Below, one piece after another: positions 10,492 to 20,200 of a stretch of DNA of 23,548 nt. The stretch covers positions 9,121-32,668 of the forward strand of contig JBBBWG010002726.1 in assembly GCA_037176905.1 (NCBI GenBank), read 5' to 3'. Made by a program: the position numbers and the translations under genes. Origin of the DNA: Azolla pinnata. Lineage: Eukaryota > Streptophyta > Polypodiopsida > Salviniales > Salviniaceae. The notes below the pieces were generated by a model that was not told the origin of the DNA, ran no database searches, and worked only from the letters and a program-made list of their open reading frames with translations. Numbering within the stretch: the stretch's first letter is position 1; every line of letters begins with the position of its first letter.

Positions 10492-10860
10492 GTCACTCTG
10501 CAATATACACCATATCAAATTACAATTCAACAATGGAATAATGAGATAGTGGATCCCGGGCTCTTGCAACAAATATGAACATCTTATTTGGCAAGAGTAA
10601 CCTGGCTTGATCATGTGTACATAATCGGTAGCCAAAATTACCGAGAGCCACATGTGATTTAGACTTACATGTAATATGATAACAGTATTTGCTGCTTTGG
10701 CACTCATACCAGAGTAAAAATGCGTTTCCATGATGATGTCTTATACCGACCTCAACAATATTTTGCTGTCTTCTATTTCGATTTCCTTGACGTATCGAAA
10801 AAATTTCCTCTGTGGAACTTCAAGATGCTGTGAGGAATCGAGAATCATTCTCGAATTATC
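10492..10860. other. 3' flank of ETFQO
   Basis: Probable 3' UTR and downstream DNA. No coding segment is recognised and no clear poly(A) signal can be fixed. A short word (TTCC/TCCTTTGTGGA...AAGATGCT) at about 10804 is echoed at about 10870, another local duplication. Confidence 0.45.
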
Positions 10861-11527
10861 GGAGGAATATCCTTTGTGGAGATCCCGAAGATGCTAAAGA
10901 AAAGAAGAATGGCGGAGAGCAACAGTGATCCATTTAGGACAGGCTTTAAAATTTTGGATCCAAGTGGCCAACCATGGTGATTAAAAAACAAAAAATCAAG
11001 CTTTGAACCTTGAGCTAACATAATGTATGTCTGTACACAGCCGAACATACAGTTATTGAAGAGACTGATCTTGAGGACAATCTTCTGGACATCCCGAGGT
11101 ACAATTTGTGGATGAATTGGGCTCATCTGCAGTTAAAATTGGTATACTTCAAGTTCCAATGAGGTACAATCCCAAGACCATTGAAATTCAATACTAAAAT
11201 GTGAGAATCACTGGCATCTCTAGAAGAAAGCATCTTGCACATGAATCCGAACATCTATCTGGGAACACGGTCAACAGAAACACTCAGCTGACTGGTATTG
11301 AGGAGGTAGGGAGCATCACCATGGACTCTTGTGGACATTCCCAGGTACCAATTTGTGGATGAGTTGGGCAAATCTGCAGTTAAAATTGGTGTAGTTCAAG
11401 TTCCAATGGGGATACAATCCCAAGACACCATTTGAAATTCAATACTAATCACTGGCATCTCTAGATTCTAGAAGCATTTTGCATATGAATCTGAACATCT
11501 GGAAACGCTGTGAACTGACAAACCCAG
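10861..11527 (+). pseudogene. Degenerate, duplicated protein-like segment of unknown origin
   Basis: A frame from about 10861 reads GGISFVEIPKMLKKRRMAES... and stops after PSGQPW at about 10979. A second piece (about 11044-11100) reads HTVIEETDLEDNLLDIPR. A block starting at the DIPR codons is present twice: about 11085-11290 and 11333-11527 (period near 247 bp). In the second copy it reads on as YQFVDELGKSAVKIGVVQVPMG; in the first, one C is missing after AGGTAC, which breaks the frame. The composition looks like former coding sequence, but I do not recognise the family, and no complete gene can be built. It may be a captured exon fragment or decayed mobile element. Confidence 0.4.
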
Positions 11528-11619
11528 AGTTTATCCAATCCATCCTATAATTTTTCAACAGTAAAATGGCTTCATTCATTCATTAGCTACCCTAGCAACC
11601 CCCCATGAGAGCTATAGCG

Positions 11620-13045
11620 TTATTGGTTTCAACAGAAAATTAACTTCACTCATTCAACATAGATATGGCGGCGTTCTGGTTTATCATTCATTCATCACAA
11701 ATATGGAAATGCTTCACAAGAACTGAAGCTTGATTTTCTTTTGGGGGTATAGAAGAAACTCACCATGGTTTCAACAGGAAATGACTTCATTCATTCATTC
11801 ATCACAGATATGGAAATGCTTCACAAGAACTCAAGCTTGATTTTCTTTTGGGGGTACAGAAGAAACTCACCATGGTTTCAACAGGAAATGACTTCATTCA
11901 TTCATGAATCATCACAGATATTTGAAATGCTTCACAAGAACTCAAGCTTGATTTTCTCTTTTGGAAGAAATTCGCCATGGTTTCAACAGGAAATGACGTC
12001 ATTCATTCATGAATCATTACAGATACGGAAATGCTTCACAAGAACTCAAGCTTGATTTTCTTTTGGGACTACAGAAGAAATTCGCCATGGTTTCAACAGG
12101 AAATGACTTCATTCATGAATCATCACAGATATGGAAATGCTTCACAAGAACTCAAGCTTGTTTTTCTTTTGGGGGTACAGAAGAAACGCACCATGGTTTC
12201 AACAGTAAATGACTTCATTCATTCATGAATCATCACAGATATGGAAATGCTTTACAAGAACTCAAGCTTGATTTTCTTTTGGGAGTACAGAAGAAACTCA
12301 CCATGGTTTCAACAGGAAATGTCTTACATTCATGAACTTTCATGAATCACCATAATTTCAACAGGAAATGTGTTACATTCATGAACATTCATGAATCATC
12401 ACAGATATGGACTTCACAAGAACTCAAGCTTGATTTTGTTTTGGGGGTACAGAAGAAACTCACCATGGTTTCAACAGTAAATGACTTCATTCATTCATGA
12501 ATCATCACAGATATGGAAATGCTTCACAAGAACTCAAGCTTGATTTTCTTTTGGGGGTACAGAAGAAACTCACCATGGTTTCAACAGGAAATGTCTTACA
12601 TTCATTCATGAATCATCACACATATGGAAATGCTTCACAAGAACTCAAGCTTGATTTTCTTTTGGGGGTACAGAAGAAATTCGCCTTAGTTTCAACAGGA
12701 AATGACTTCATTAATTCATAAAACTTCACAAGAACTCAAGCTTGATTTCCTTTTGGGGCTGCAGAAGAAATTCATCATGGTTTCAACAGGAAATGACTTC
12801 GTTCATTCATGAATCATCACATATATGGAAATGCTTCACAAGAACTCAAGCTTGATTTCCTTTTGGGGCTACAGATGAAACTCACCATGGTTTCAACAGG
12901 AAATGACTTTCATTCATTCATGAATCATCACACAGACATGGCGGTTCTGGTTCTCGGTCCAATCCATCCGATTCCCACTCATGGAAATGCTTCACAAGAT
13001 CCAAGCTTGATTTTGTTTTGGGTACAGAAGAAACTCACCATGATT
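11620..13045. repeat. Satellite-like array of ~107-bp units, about 12 copies
   Basis: Each unit has the order CCATGGTTTCAACAGGAAAT, CTTCATTCATTCATGAATCA, CACAGATATGGAAATGC, TTCACAAGAACTCAAGCTTG and TTTTCTTTTGGGGGTACAG. The CCATGG-type anchor occurs at 11763, 11870, 11975, 12085, 12191, 12301, 12463, 12573, 12684, 12775, 12885 and 13038, giving mostly 105-111-bp spacing, with a partial extra unit near 12350 and a deleted unit around 12720. The edges are diverged: both the first (about 11663) and last (about 12936) unit carry ATGGCGG..TTCTGGTT, absent from the core. Open frames through the array are a by-product of repetition. Confidence 0.95.
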
Positions 13046-13235
13046 GATTGATGGATCCATGGATTGATTCACAGAAAGGAAAGGAAAGAACTGAACAGAT
13101 ACATGGGCATATGAGACTGTGGTGGGGGAGAGCTATGGCGTCCCACAGCAGGGAAGGAAAGTAAGCACGGAAATTGGAGGTTATTGTGGAGATGCTCCAA
13201 CAGAGATCAATCATCATGGAAGGAGCTATCTGGTC

Positions 13236-13256
13236 TAGGGTTAGGGTTAGGGTTTA
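13236..13256. repeat. Short interstitial telomere-like repeat / telo-box
   Basis: The plus strand reads TAGGGT three times followed by TTA; on the minus strand this is TAAACCCTAACCCTAACCCTA. Its TAA is the stop codon of the NRP-like gene. The six-base TTAGGG period differs from the usual plant seven-base TTTAGGG. Confidence 0.85.
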
Positions 13257-13832
13257 CTCCTCGTTTCGGGAATAGCGGCCTTGCTCACCGCCCTCTGCAG
13301 CAGAAGCACCGCCGAAGGTCTTGTGCTGAGGTCTGCTCTCATCTCCATACTGTCCGCTTTCATCCTCCCGCGATGGTGCCTCCGACTCGCCTTCTCTGCC
13401 TTGATGCCCCGGGCGGTGCCCCGGATTAGGGTTCTCCTCGCCTGAGCCTGAAGCATGCTTGGAGCCGTATTGGTGCAGGTAAGTCTCGGCTTTCTCGACG
13501 TAGGCGCCATACGAGCTCTGTTCCAGGTGGGCATAGTGCGAGACGGCTCCGAGGATGTTACCTGCAGCCTCTGCCACTTCGCCCATGTCTGGCCGAGATC
13601 CAGATCCGCCGCCGCCCATCGCTGCGCCCATCAGGACTTGGGCGCTGGAGAAGACTTCTCCATATGAAGGGTTGTCCGAGCTATGGCCCTGGCCTCCTCC
13701 CTGCTGCTGCTTCTGTTCATGGCCTTCCTTGATCTCTTCTTCCCCTTCCCCTCCTTGATGATGATGCTGCTGCTGCTGGGTTTCTTGGGAGCCCTTAAGG
13801 AAGGATGAGGCAGTCGAGAAGAGGCTATCCAT
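13254..13832 (-). CDS. Nodulin-related protein 1 (NRP1)-like protein
   Basis: An intact single-exon frame of 192 residues. I chose the ATG at 13830-13832 (context ACATGGAT), because the frame upstream has only a TTG. The N-terminus MDSLFSTASSFLKG is followed by Gln/His/Glu/Gly low complexity (residues 18-50). The conserved part starts at SYGEVFSSAQVLMGAA (56-71) and continues through EVAEAAGNILGAVSHYA and YVEKAETYLHQYGSKHASGSG (84-131), matching the S..ELL.SAK.V...A ... A.A..ILDA...Y......S....Y..KAE.YL..Y.SSHS pattern of Arabidopsis NRP1 (At2g03440) and its relatives, linked to heat and ABA responses. The C-terminal 60 residues are hydrophilic and disordered-looking. No signal peptide or membrane segment is seen. 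It is convergent with ETFQO. Family assignment is from remembered pattern, so moderate. Confidence 0.75.
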   Translation of the reverse strand: MDSLFSTASSFLKGSQETQQQQHHHQGGEGEEEIKEGHEQKQQQGGGQGHSSDNPSYGEVFSSAQVLMGAAMGGGGSGSRPDMGEVAEAAGNILGAVSHYAHLEQSSYGAYVEKAETYLHQYGSKHASGSGEENPNPGHRPGHQGREGESEAPSREDESGQYGDESRPQHKTFGGASAAEGGEQGRYSRNEE

Positions 13833-13869
13833 GTCCTGTTTTGAGGTCTTCAAGCGATGGGAAGAGCCT

Positions 13870-14165
13870 GAGGTTGTATAAAGTCAGAAGCAGGGGTCCG
13901 CTAGAAGATGTAAGAAGATGGATAGTAGAATAAGGAGATGAAGATGAAGATGATGAAGATTAAGATGATGAAGTCTCAGAAGCAGGGGTCTGCTAGAAGA
14001 TGTAAGAAGATGGATAGAAGTAGAAGAAGGAAATGAAGATGAAGATGATGAAGTCAGAAGCAGGGGTCTGCTAGAAGATATATGAAGATGGATAGATGAA
14101 GATGGTGAAGTCAGAAGCAGGGTCTGCTAGAAGATGTATGAAGATGAAGATGAAGATGAAGATGA
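13870..14165. repeat. Four degenerate repeats upstream of the NRP-like gene, GAAGAT-rich
   Basis: The word GTCAGAAGCAGGGGTC.GCTAGAAGATG starts at 13882, 13973 (with a TC insertion), 14053 and 14110, separated by variable (GAAGAT)n/(GATGAA)n filler. On the gene's strand this gives CTTCATC-rich pyrimidine sequence 40-330 bp upstream of the start codon, so it covers the leader and proximal promoter. Confidence 0.88.
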
Positions 14166-14571
14166 TGATAGAGGGCGTTGTTTAAAAGCTTCTTTGTTCT
14201 ATAGCTTCTTCTAGATGAACAAAGGGGGGCAAATGGAGAGATAGTGGGCCTAGAAAGTGGCTTTGGAGCATTGGATCAGAGAAGGAATATGATTTCATAG
14301 CTCTCCTTAGAAAATGAGACAGATGATCAATAGATTTTTTCTTCAAACTGTAGGTCTGTGTGGTTCAAATGATTGATTGAATGCCTCTCGCCGACCCGAT
14401 CCGATCCGATCTGAGGAACGTGTGCTCTGACATACTTGCCGCGTTCTGTTGTTGTGATGTCCAGATGGAACCCACACACACAGAAAACAGTAAAAATGTC
14501 ATGTGCATTTGCTTCCTATGAATGAAAGAAAGAAATGCCGATTCATTGTGCATCTGTAAGCCATTATTTCT
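14166..14571. other. Distal upstream region of the NRP-like gene
   Basis: No coding segment. It contains a short CCGATCCGATCCGATC run near 14396-14412. No promoter element can be assigned with confidence. Confidence 0.4.
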
Positions 14572-15297
14572 GTCTGCAATTCATCGAGTTTTGTGATTTC
14601 GTAAGCTTGTTTTTTGTGGGCGATTTTTTGAGCTACATTCTGGAGCATTTTAATTTGTAAATTCTAAACTTTCTGTGGACTTCTTTTCTTTTGCCATCTG
14701 TGAGCCTGCCTTTTTGGGCATTAAAATTTGCTACTTCTGAACCTTCTCGGGCTTTTCTTTCTTATGAAGCTTTCTCGCGCATTAGTTTGTGATTATAAAC
14801 CTTTTCAGACATTTTTTTGTGGTTTTGTTGTGCTAAACTTTTATTTTGTGATTTGTGAACTTTTTGGACGGTCGCTTGCAATTTCTAATTTGTTTTAGGA
14901 CTTTATGGAGTGATTATTTCTGCATTTCATGAGCTTTTTTGGGCATTGTTTTGCAGCTCAAGAAGTTTTTCGCACATTGTTTTAGTGGTTTGCAAGCTTT
15001 TTGGGTGTTATTTCGCAATTTAAAGACTTTTTTTGGGCAATAATTTTGCCGAGTTCTGAACGTTTTTGGGCATTATTTTGTAATTCACGAACTGTTTTGG
15101 GCATTAATTTAACTTTATTGAACTTTGGTGGCGATTCTCTTTTTGTTGGGCATCAATTTTGTGACTTTATGAGCGCTTTTGGGCAATTCACGAATCACGG
15201 ACTTATGCTGGACAATTATTTTTGCAATTCATGGACATTTTCAGGCAAATCAGTAATGCAATTTGCGAACTTTTTTGGACATTGAGTTTGCAGATTG
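14572..15297. repeat. Degenerate ~33-bp minisatellite, roughly 20 units
   Basis: The segment repeats a loose unit like TTTTTGGGCATTATTTTGCAATTCATGAAC. The GGGCA(T/A)T word with flanking T-runs recurs at about 14716, 14950, 15036, 15069, 15099, 15148 and 15180, with more diverged versions between. Units differ a lot, so the array is old. A 94-codon frame at 15001-15285 is caused by the repetition. Confidence 0.85.
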
Positions 15298-17100
15298 GTT
15301 TTTGTATAGAAACTTTCTTTTGCATGTAGCTAACTAGTTAGATATGAGACCTTTCATGTTATCTCACAGAGCACTCATTGTTTTTGTATACTCAATTCGT
15401 ACCACATTACAGCCATTGTTCTGTGTCTTCATATACTTATTGAGGAATTGTTAGCAGCACAAGCCATCAGTGATCAAAACCTGAGAAGAAAACAAGCAGG
15501 TTTTTACCCATACTCTGTCCCACAATCCTGTGGAGCAAACAAGCATGTTATAATATAGCTAGCACATGATCTCTGTTTATTTTCCATGTTCCATGTCTCA
15601 TGAGAATCGTATCGTATCCTATCGATCTTATAATAACAAAACCCTGAATCAATATATATGTATATTATTTGTACATACAAAGGTTAGGTAAACCCAAAAC
15701 ACAATCTTGTTCACCTGTTTCAGAGTTAAAGGAAAGTGTTGGAATGTGGTGTTATTATATGTCATGGAGCCCCAAGGAAATGTCTGCTGCTATGGTGGTC
15801 CTCGGGTTCTTTAAAGCTGCCTCTTCTCTATATAATATCTGTGATTATCAGAAAAAGCAAGCTAATTTTTACCTGATCATCAGATTGGCATGGTCACATA
15901 TACCCATGTTTCATCACCATTAACGATGGGATTGGGATAGCTGCCGCTTGCTGTCGATTTGCGTTCGATCCTCTTGGAGCTAGATCATGATCGCAGCACA
16001 AACCTTGGAGTCGCAGATCCCGATGATGTGGGGCTTTTTTCTGATTCTGAACAGATCTCAACATACACTACATAATGAGAGAGAACACATCCATCTCATC
16101 GAACCGAGGAAAAAGATGATGTTGCTGCATGCACACATGTCTTCCTTCTCTGCATCATTCTGCTTCACTACTTGAATCTGAACCCCAATTGGGAACTGTT
16201 TTCCTCTTAACACAACAGCAGAGCTGAACCATGTTAATTTAATTAAATAACTTGAACTCGGACCTGTTTGCTGCAGAGTTGATCAGTTACTTCACATGAA
16301 TCTCCTCTTCCAGACATGTTGGTACAAATGTTTGATTTGGATACATACCCTTTTCCTTTGGCAAGGAGCTTCCATCACCTTTCTATGTGGGCAATTTCAG
16401 GCTTGTATCAGCCCCTGCTTACTGTTACATTGGAACATCAATCCCATACATGATCTCCACCTTGTTCCCACACAACAAGAAGATGATGTGCACAAAGCTC
16501 CATAAAACCAGGCTTTGGAAGCAACATTCCAATTTCCACCATAACACTCAACTCTGAACTGAGCCTTGAACAAATCTTCGGCATTTAACTCCCAACTGAC
16601 GATGCACAACAAAATGCTGTGCCTTTGCATGCATACTTGCCGTGTCGCCACTGCAAACAGTACATAAATCACAACACCACTCCTCTTTTCACTTACACCC
16701 CCTCTGCTGTAATGCTAGTAATCCACATGCGCAGTTCCATCGCTTGGATTAAGCCACCGACTCCTGTGCATTGGAGCAGCACAGCAAGATGCAAAACACA
16801 AAAAACTCCCTCGTGTACAATACGTATGTATACTTTCGTCACAATACACGGAAAGAACTTCTTCCAGGAATATCATACGTTGGTGTACTCTTTGAAAGTT
16901 GAGACCTTTCAAAAAAAATTGGGTTCATTCAAAATAAGCCATGGGCCCAGAGGTTCCATCTCCGACACAACCCTCCAACCCTATCTCTTGCCAGGAAGCC
17001 GTCAATCGCTGCAAAACTGGCAGCAGACAGATCCACCACTAAAAAGAGCAGGGGAAAATGGATTTAGTAAGTGTGTGATACATTACATACAAATTATATA
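15298..17100. other. Gene-free intergenic stretch
   Basis: Several short frames exist on both strands (for example 16397-16672 minus and 16619-17101 plus), but none shows a recognisable motif, a long coding bias or a splice partner. Sequence is AT-rich with no obvious repeat family, apart from ATCGTATCGTATCCTATCG near 15606. The right-hand part (about 16900-17260) may be 3' UTR of the minus-strand DUF863 gene. Confidence 0.5.
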
Positions 17101-17175
17101 AATAGATAAAGAGGGAGAGAGAGTGTGTGTGAGAGAGAGAGAGAATTGACTGTGTATGTGAGTGTGGGGTGGGTG
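17101..17175. repeat. GA/GT microsatellite cluster
   Basis: Runs of (GA)n and (GT)n with TGTGTGAGAGAGAGAGAG occur just past the 3' end of the DUF863 coding region and may be in its 3' UTR (as CT/AC on that strand). Confidence 0.85.
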
Positions 17176-17260
17176 TTGAGAAGCAAGGGCATCAACTTTG
17201 CTTTTGAAACTTCTTTTTGTTTGAAGTTCCCATATTGTTGTGGTTGGCATCTATCTGTTT

Positions 17261-20200
17261 TCAGGAGAGCAAAGAAGGGATGAGGGGAGGGCAATGGCTC
17301 CGGCGACGCCGCATGCGCTTGCGGCGGCTTGATTCGCCCCACGTGCAAAGCCTGAGCATCAAAGCGCTGCTCCGCTTCTTCGCATTGCTGCTATTATTGT
17401 TCCGGCTGATGCACGATTTGCTCGTCCGTGTTGTTGTCTGGCCAGCTTCTTCTTCTCCTCCTTCTCCTTCTTCTGCTTCTTCTTCTTCTTGCTGCCGTTG
17501 TTTAGGGACCTCCGAACCGTGCTCCAAGGCCATCTTGCCCTCAACTCCTCCTGTTTTGCTGTTGTTGATGGTAGCATTGCTAGCCATAGCCGCCGTCATA
17601 GGCATCAGCATCGGCATCGGCATCGGCTTCAGCATCGGCTTCAGCATCGGCATTGCCATCGCCATGGTCGATTCGATCAAGCCCTCCACCATCTGCAGGT
17701 CTTCAGCGATCTCGTGCCTCGACAGCGACACCATGCTCGACAGCACATCCTTCTGGAAGTCCTTGCAGCATGCCTTCCCTCTCCGCGGGGATCTCCTCCT
17801 GTGCGCATTGCTTGCCGGTGCTACTGCAGGAGCCATAGGCGGAACAAAAGCCGCTACAGGGCTCCTCCCCTCACACCCACACTCTCTGGTGCTTTCACAC
17901 AGCTTCTCGGCCCCGGGACTCATCGGCTTCAGCCTTAACACGGCTTGCTCAAACCAATCAAGAGCTTCTTCCCCATGGCTTCCAATCGGCAGCATGCCAC
18001 CGTCTGATCGCTGTACCAGCTTGCTACTTTCACCCGAATCTATGCATACCACTCCCTCATTGTTCTCTACCTCGGCGATCGCATCGGCAAGCTGCTCCAG
18101 AGACCCCCTCCCCTGTTTCTCATCGCCATCGGACCGCAACAGCTTCTCAGCGCCAGACCTCCCTCGTTTTCCATCATCGCCGTCGTTGAGTGCTGCAGCT
18201 TCTTTGAGCCAATCGTTCCCAAAGCTCATCAAGATGCCCGCGACTATCTCCACGTCGTCCCGACAACTCGTAGCTGGTAGTGTGCCCATCATCGATGGCC
18301 CCGCCTTTGTTGCTGCTGTTGTTGGGAAATTGTTACCTGTGTAGTCAGCGGAAAATTGACCAGCTATAGCAGCCTTTTGCAGTTGGATATTGGCCGAAGA
18401 CGAGGCTCGCCGGCATCGCCATACCTCATCACTGCTCCCTCGTGATTTACCATGGACTTTTGGTAATGATGAAGATGCTGAAGTGGCGATCGCCTCCCTG
18501 CTTTCAAATTTAGTTAATACTGAACCACCACAGCTACTCGCAGCGGTGGCAGACGCCCCACGTCGTTTCCTATCTCTTCTTATATCATGGTTACCCTCTT
18601 TTTCTACAGTTGATCTCACACTTCCAATCTCAGGAGATGCACGTTCTCTGTGGTTGCTCTCATCTAGAAAACTGTTTGGTTTCAAACATGAGATACTCTG
18701 CGAAGCATATGGTCTGTGAAGTGAACCCCATGGTTGTGGTGGTATAATAAGAGCTGGGGATCCATCCATAGGCCTTCCTTCAGTGATCGCTGTATCTACA
18801 GCCTCTGTATTCGAATTGCTCTCCACCAGATCCTCACATATCTGAACATTTAAGTCGAGTTCATGTCTGGTTGACTTCAGCTCACCCACTGCATGGTTTT
18901 GTAGTCTTGAAACAATGTTTGATCCATTGTATACAGATCCTCCGGTGGTTTTATATGAGGGTATCTCTGGTCTCAAAATAGTGAGGAACTCGTATGGTGG
19001 ATCACAACCATTACCTTCTTCCCTCCGTAGCTGGTAAATACCAGGTTTTTCTACATTACAGTTTGGTGTCCCAAGAAAATTTGTATCTGATAAATGAAAC
19101 GAGTTTTGATCAAAACCAAGCACCGGTTGTGACACTTGGCCCAGAGTTGCTGAGGAAAAGAGATTTTGTTGATGCATCGGTGCAATTACCGGTGAGTTAA
19201 CAATACCTGCTTGAAACTCAGGAACCGACATTTGTCTAACCACATTAGCAGTCTGAATACCTCCAAAAGATGTACATGATGCTGATGCTGATGGTTGTGG
19301 TGGTGGATAACTTGATGATGTAAACTGTGAAGCTGTATGAGTATATATATTGCTCACTTTCCTATTTGAGAAAACTGGAACGCTCTCATCACTGGCAGAA
19401 ATTCTGTTACTGTGTAACCATGTCGGAAAATTTCTTTTATCTAAAGGCAAATCATGAGTCCCTGTTGCAGTTTCATGTGGCATAGATCTAGAAAGAGATT
19501 CTTTCAAAAAACCTTCTCCGTGTTGAGAGTTCATACAAAGACTTGTACAGGAATATGATGTTGAACTGGAAACCTCTCCAGAATTAGATAGTATCCTCTC
19601 CCCAAAAATTTTCGTTTCCTTGTGCTTTTGCATAAATAATGGTAAGGGCTGTTCCCTCATTGTCGAAGACTGAACAGCCGCTTTTGTTGCTGTCACAGAC
19701 TGAAACAAAGAAGCAAAGTCAAGCTTAAAATAATGCTCAAAGGTTTTTTAAAAGGAAAGCTCAACCATCACAATACTAGGTTTTCGTTTTTCAAAACAGT
19801 AATATACCTCCAGGAGCCAATGTGGTAACTTCGAAGCTCCTTCTGAAGATTTCCGATCGTCGTCTATATTAAGAAACTGTATTTCACTGATTCCCTTCTT
19901 TCGCACATCTCCACCAGAATTCATCTTCTCATCAGAGGGAATGGTTCCACTATCGATGCCATTCGCAATCTCTCTAACTGAACAATTCAAATCTGGGGGG
20001 TTCAATGACACCTTTCCGGTTCCCAAAAAACCATGAGGTTCGTTCTCAGTCTTGAAATCCATGTCTTCGGCAGCAGGCTGCTCCAAATCAATCACAGGCC
20101 GCCGTTTGAAGGCGCATGATTTATTCAAATCATTTTCGATGGCAGGAAATGGAGCTTGACCTAGGTTTCCACCATTCCCAATATCCCAAAGCATTTGTTC

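Noticed and set aside
11620-13045. CRISPR-like array
   Set aside because: Units are contiguous with no unique spacers, and the DNA is eukaryotic.
11765-13051. Several overlapping open frames with repeated peptides such as YGNASQELKLDFLLG
   Set aside because: They appear in more than one frame of the same repeat unit and move frame as unit lengths vary (105-111 bp), so they reflect repetition, not coding.
16397-17101. Open frames of 91 (minus) and 160 (plus) codons in the gene-free stretch
   Set aside because: Composition is ordinary, no domain is recognised, and the two overlap on opposite strands; evidence is not enough for a gene.
17217-18344. 375-codon open frame on the plus strand
   Set aside because: It lies antisense to the conserved C-terminal DUF863 exon; its Ile/Gly/Ser-rich sequence is the complement of the Met-Pro and Glu tracts and has no recognisable domain.
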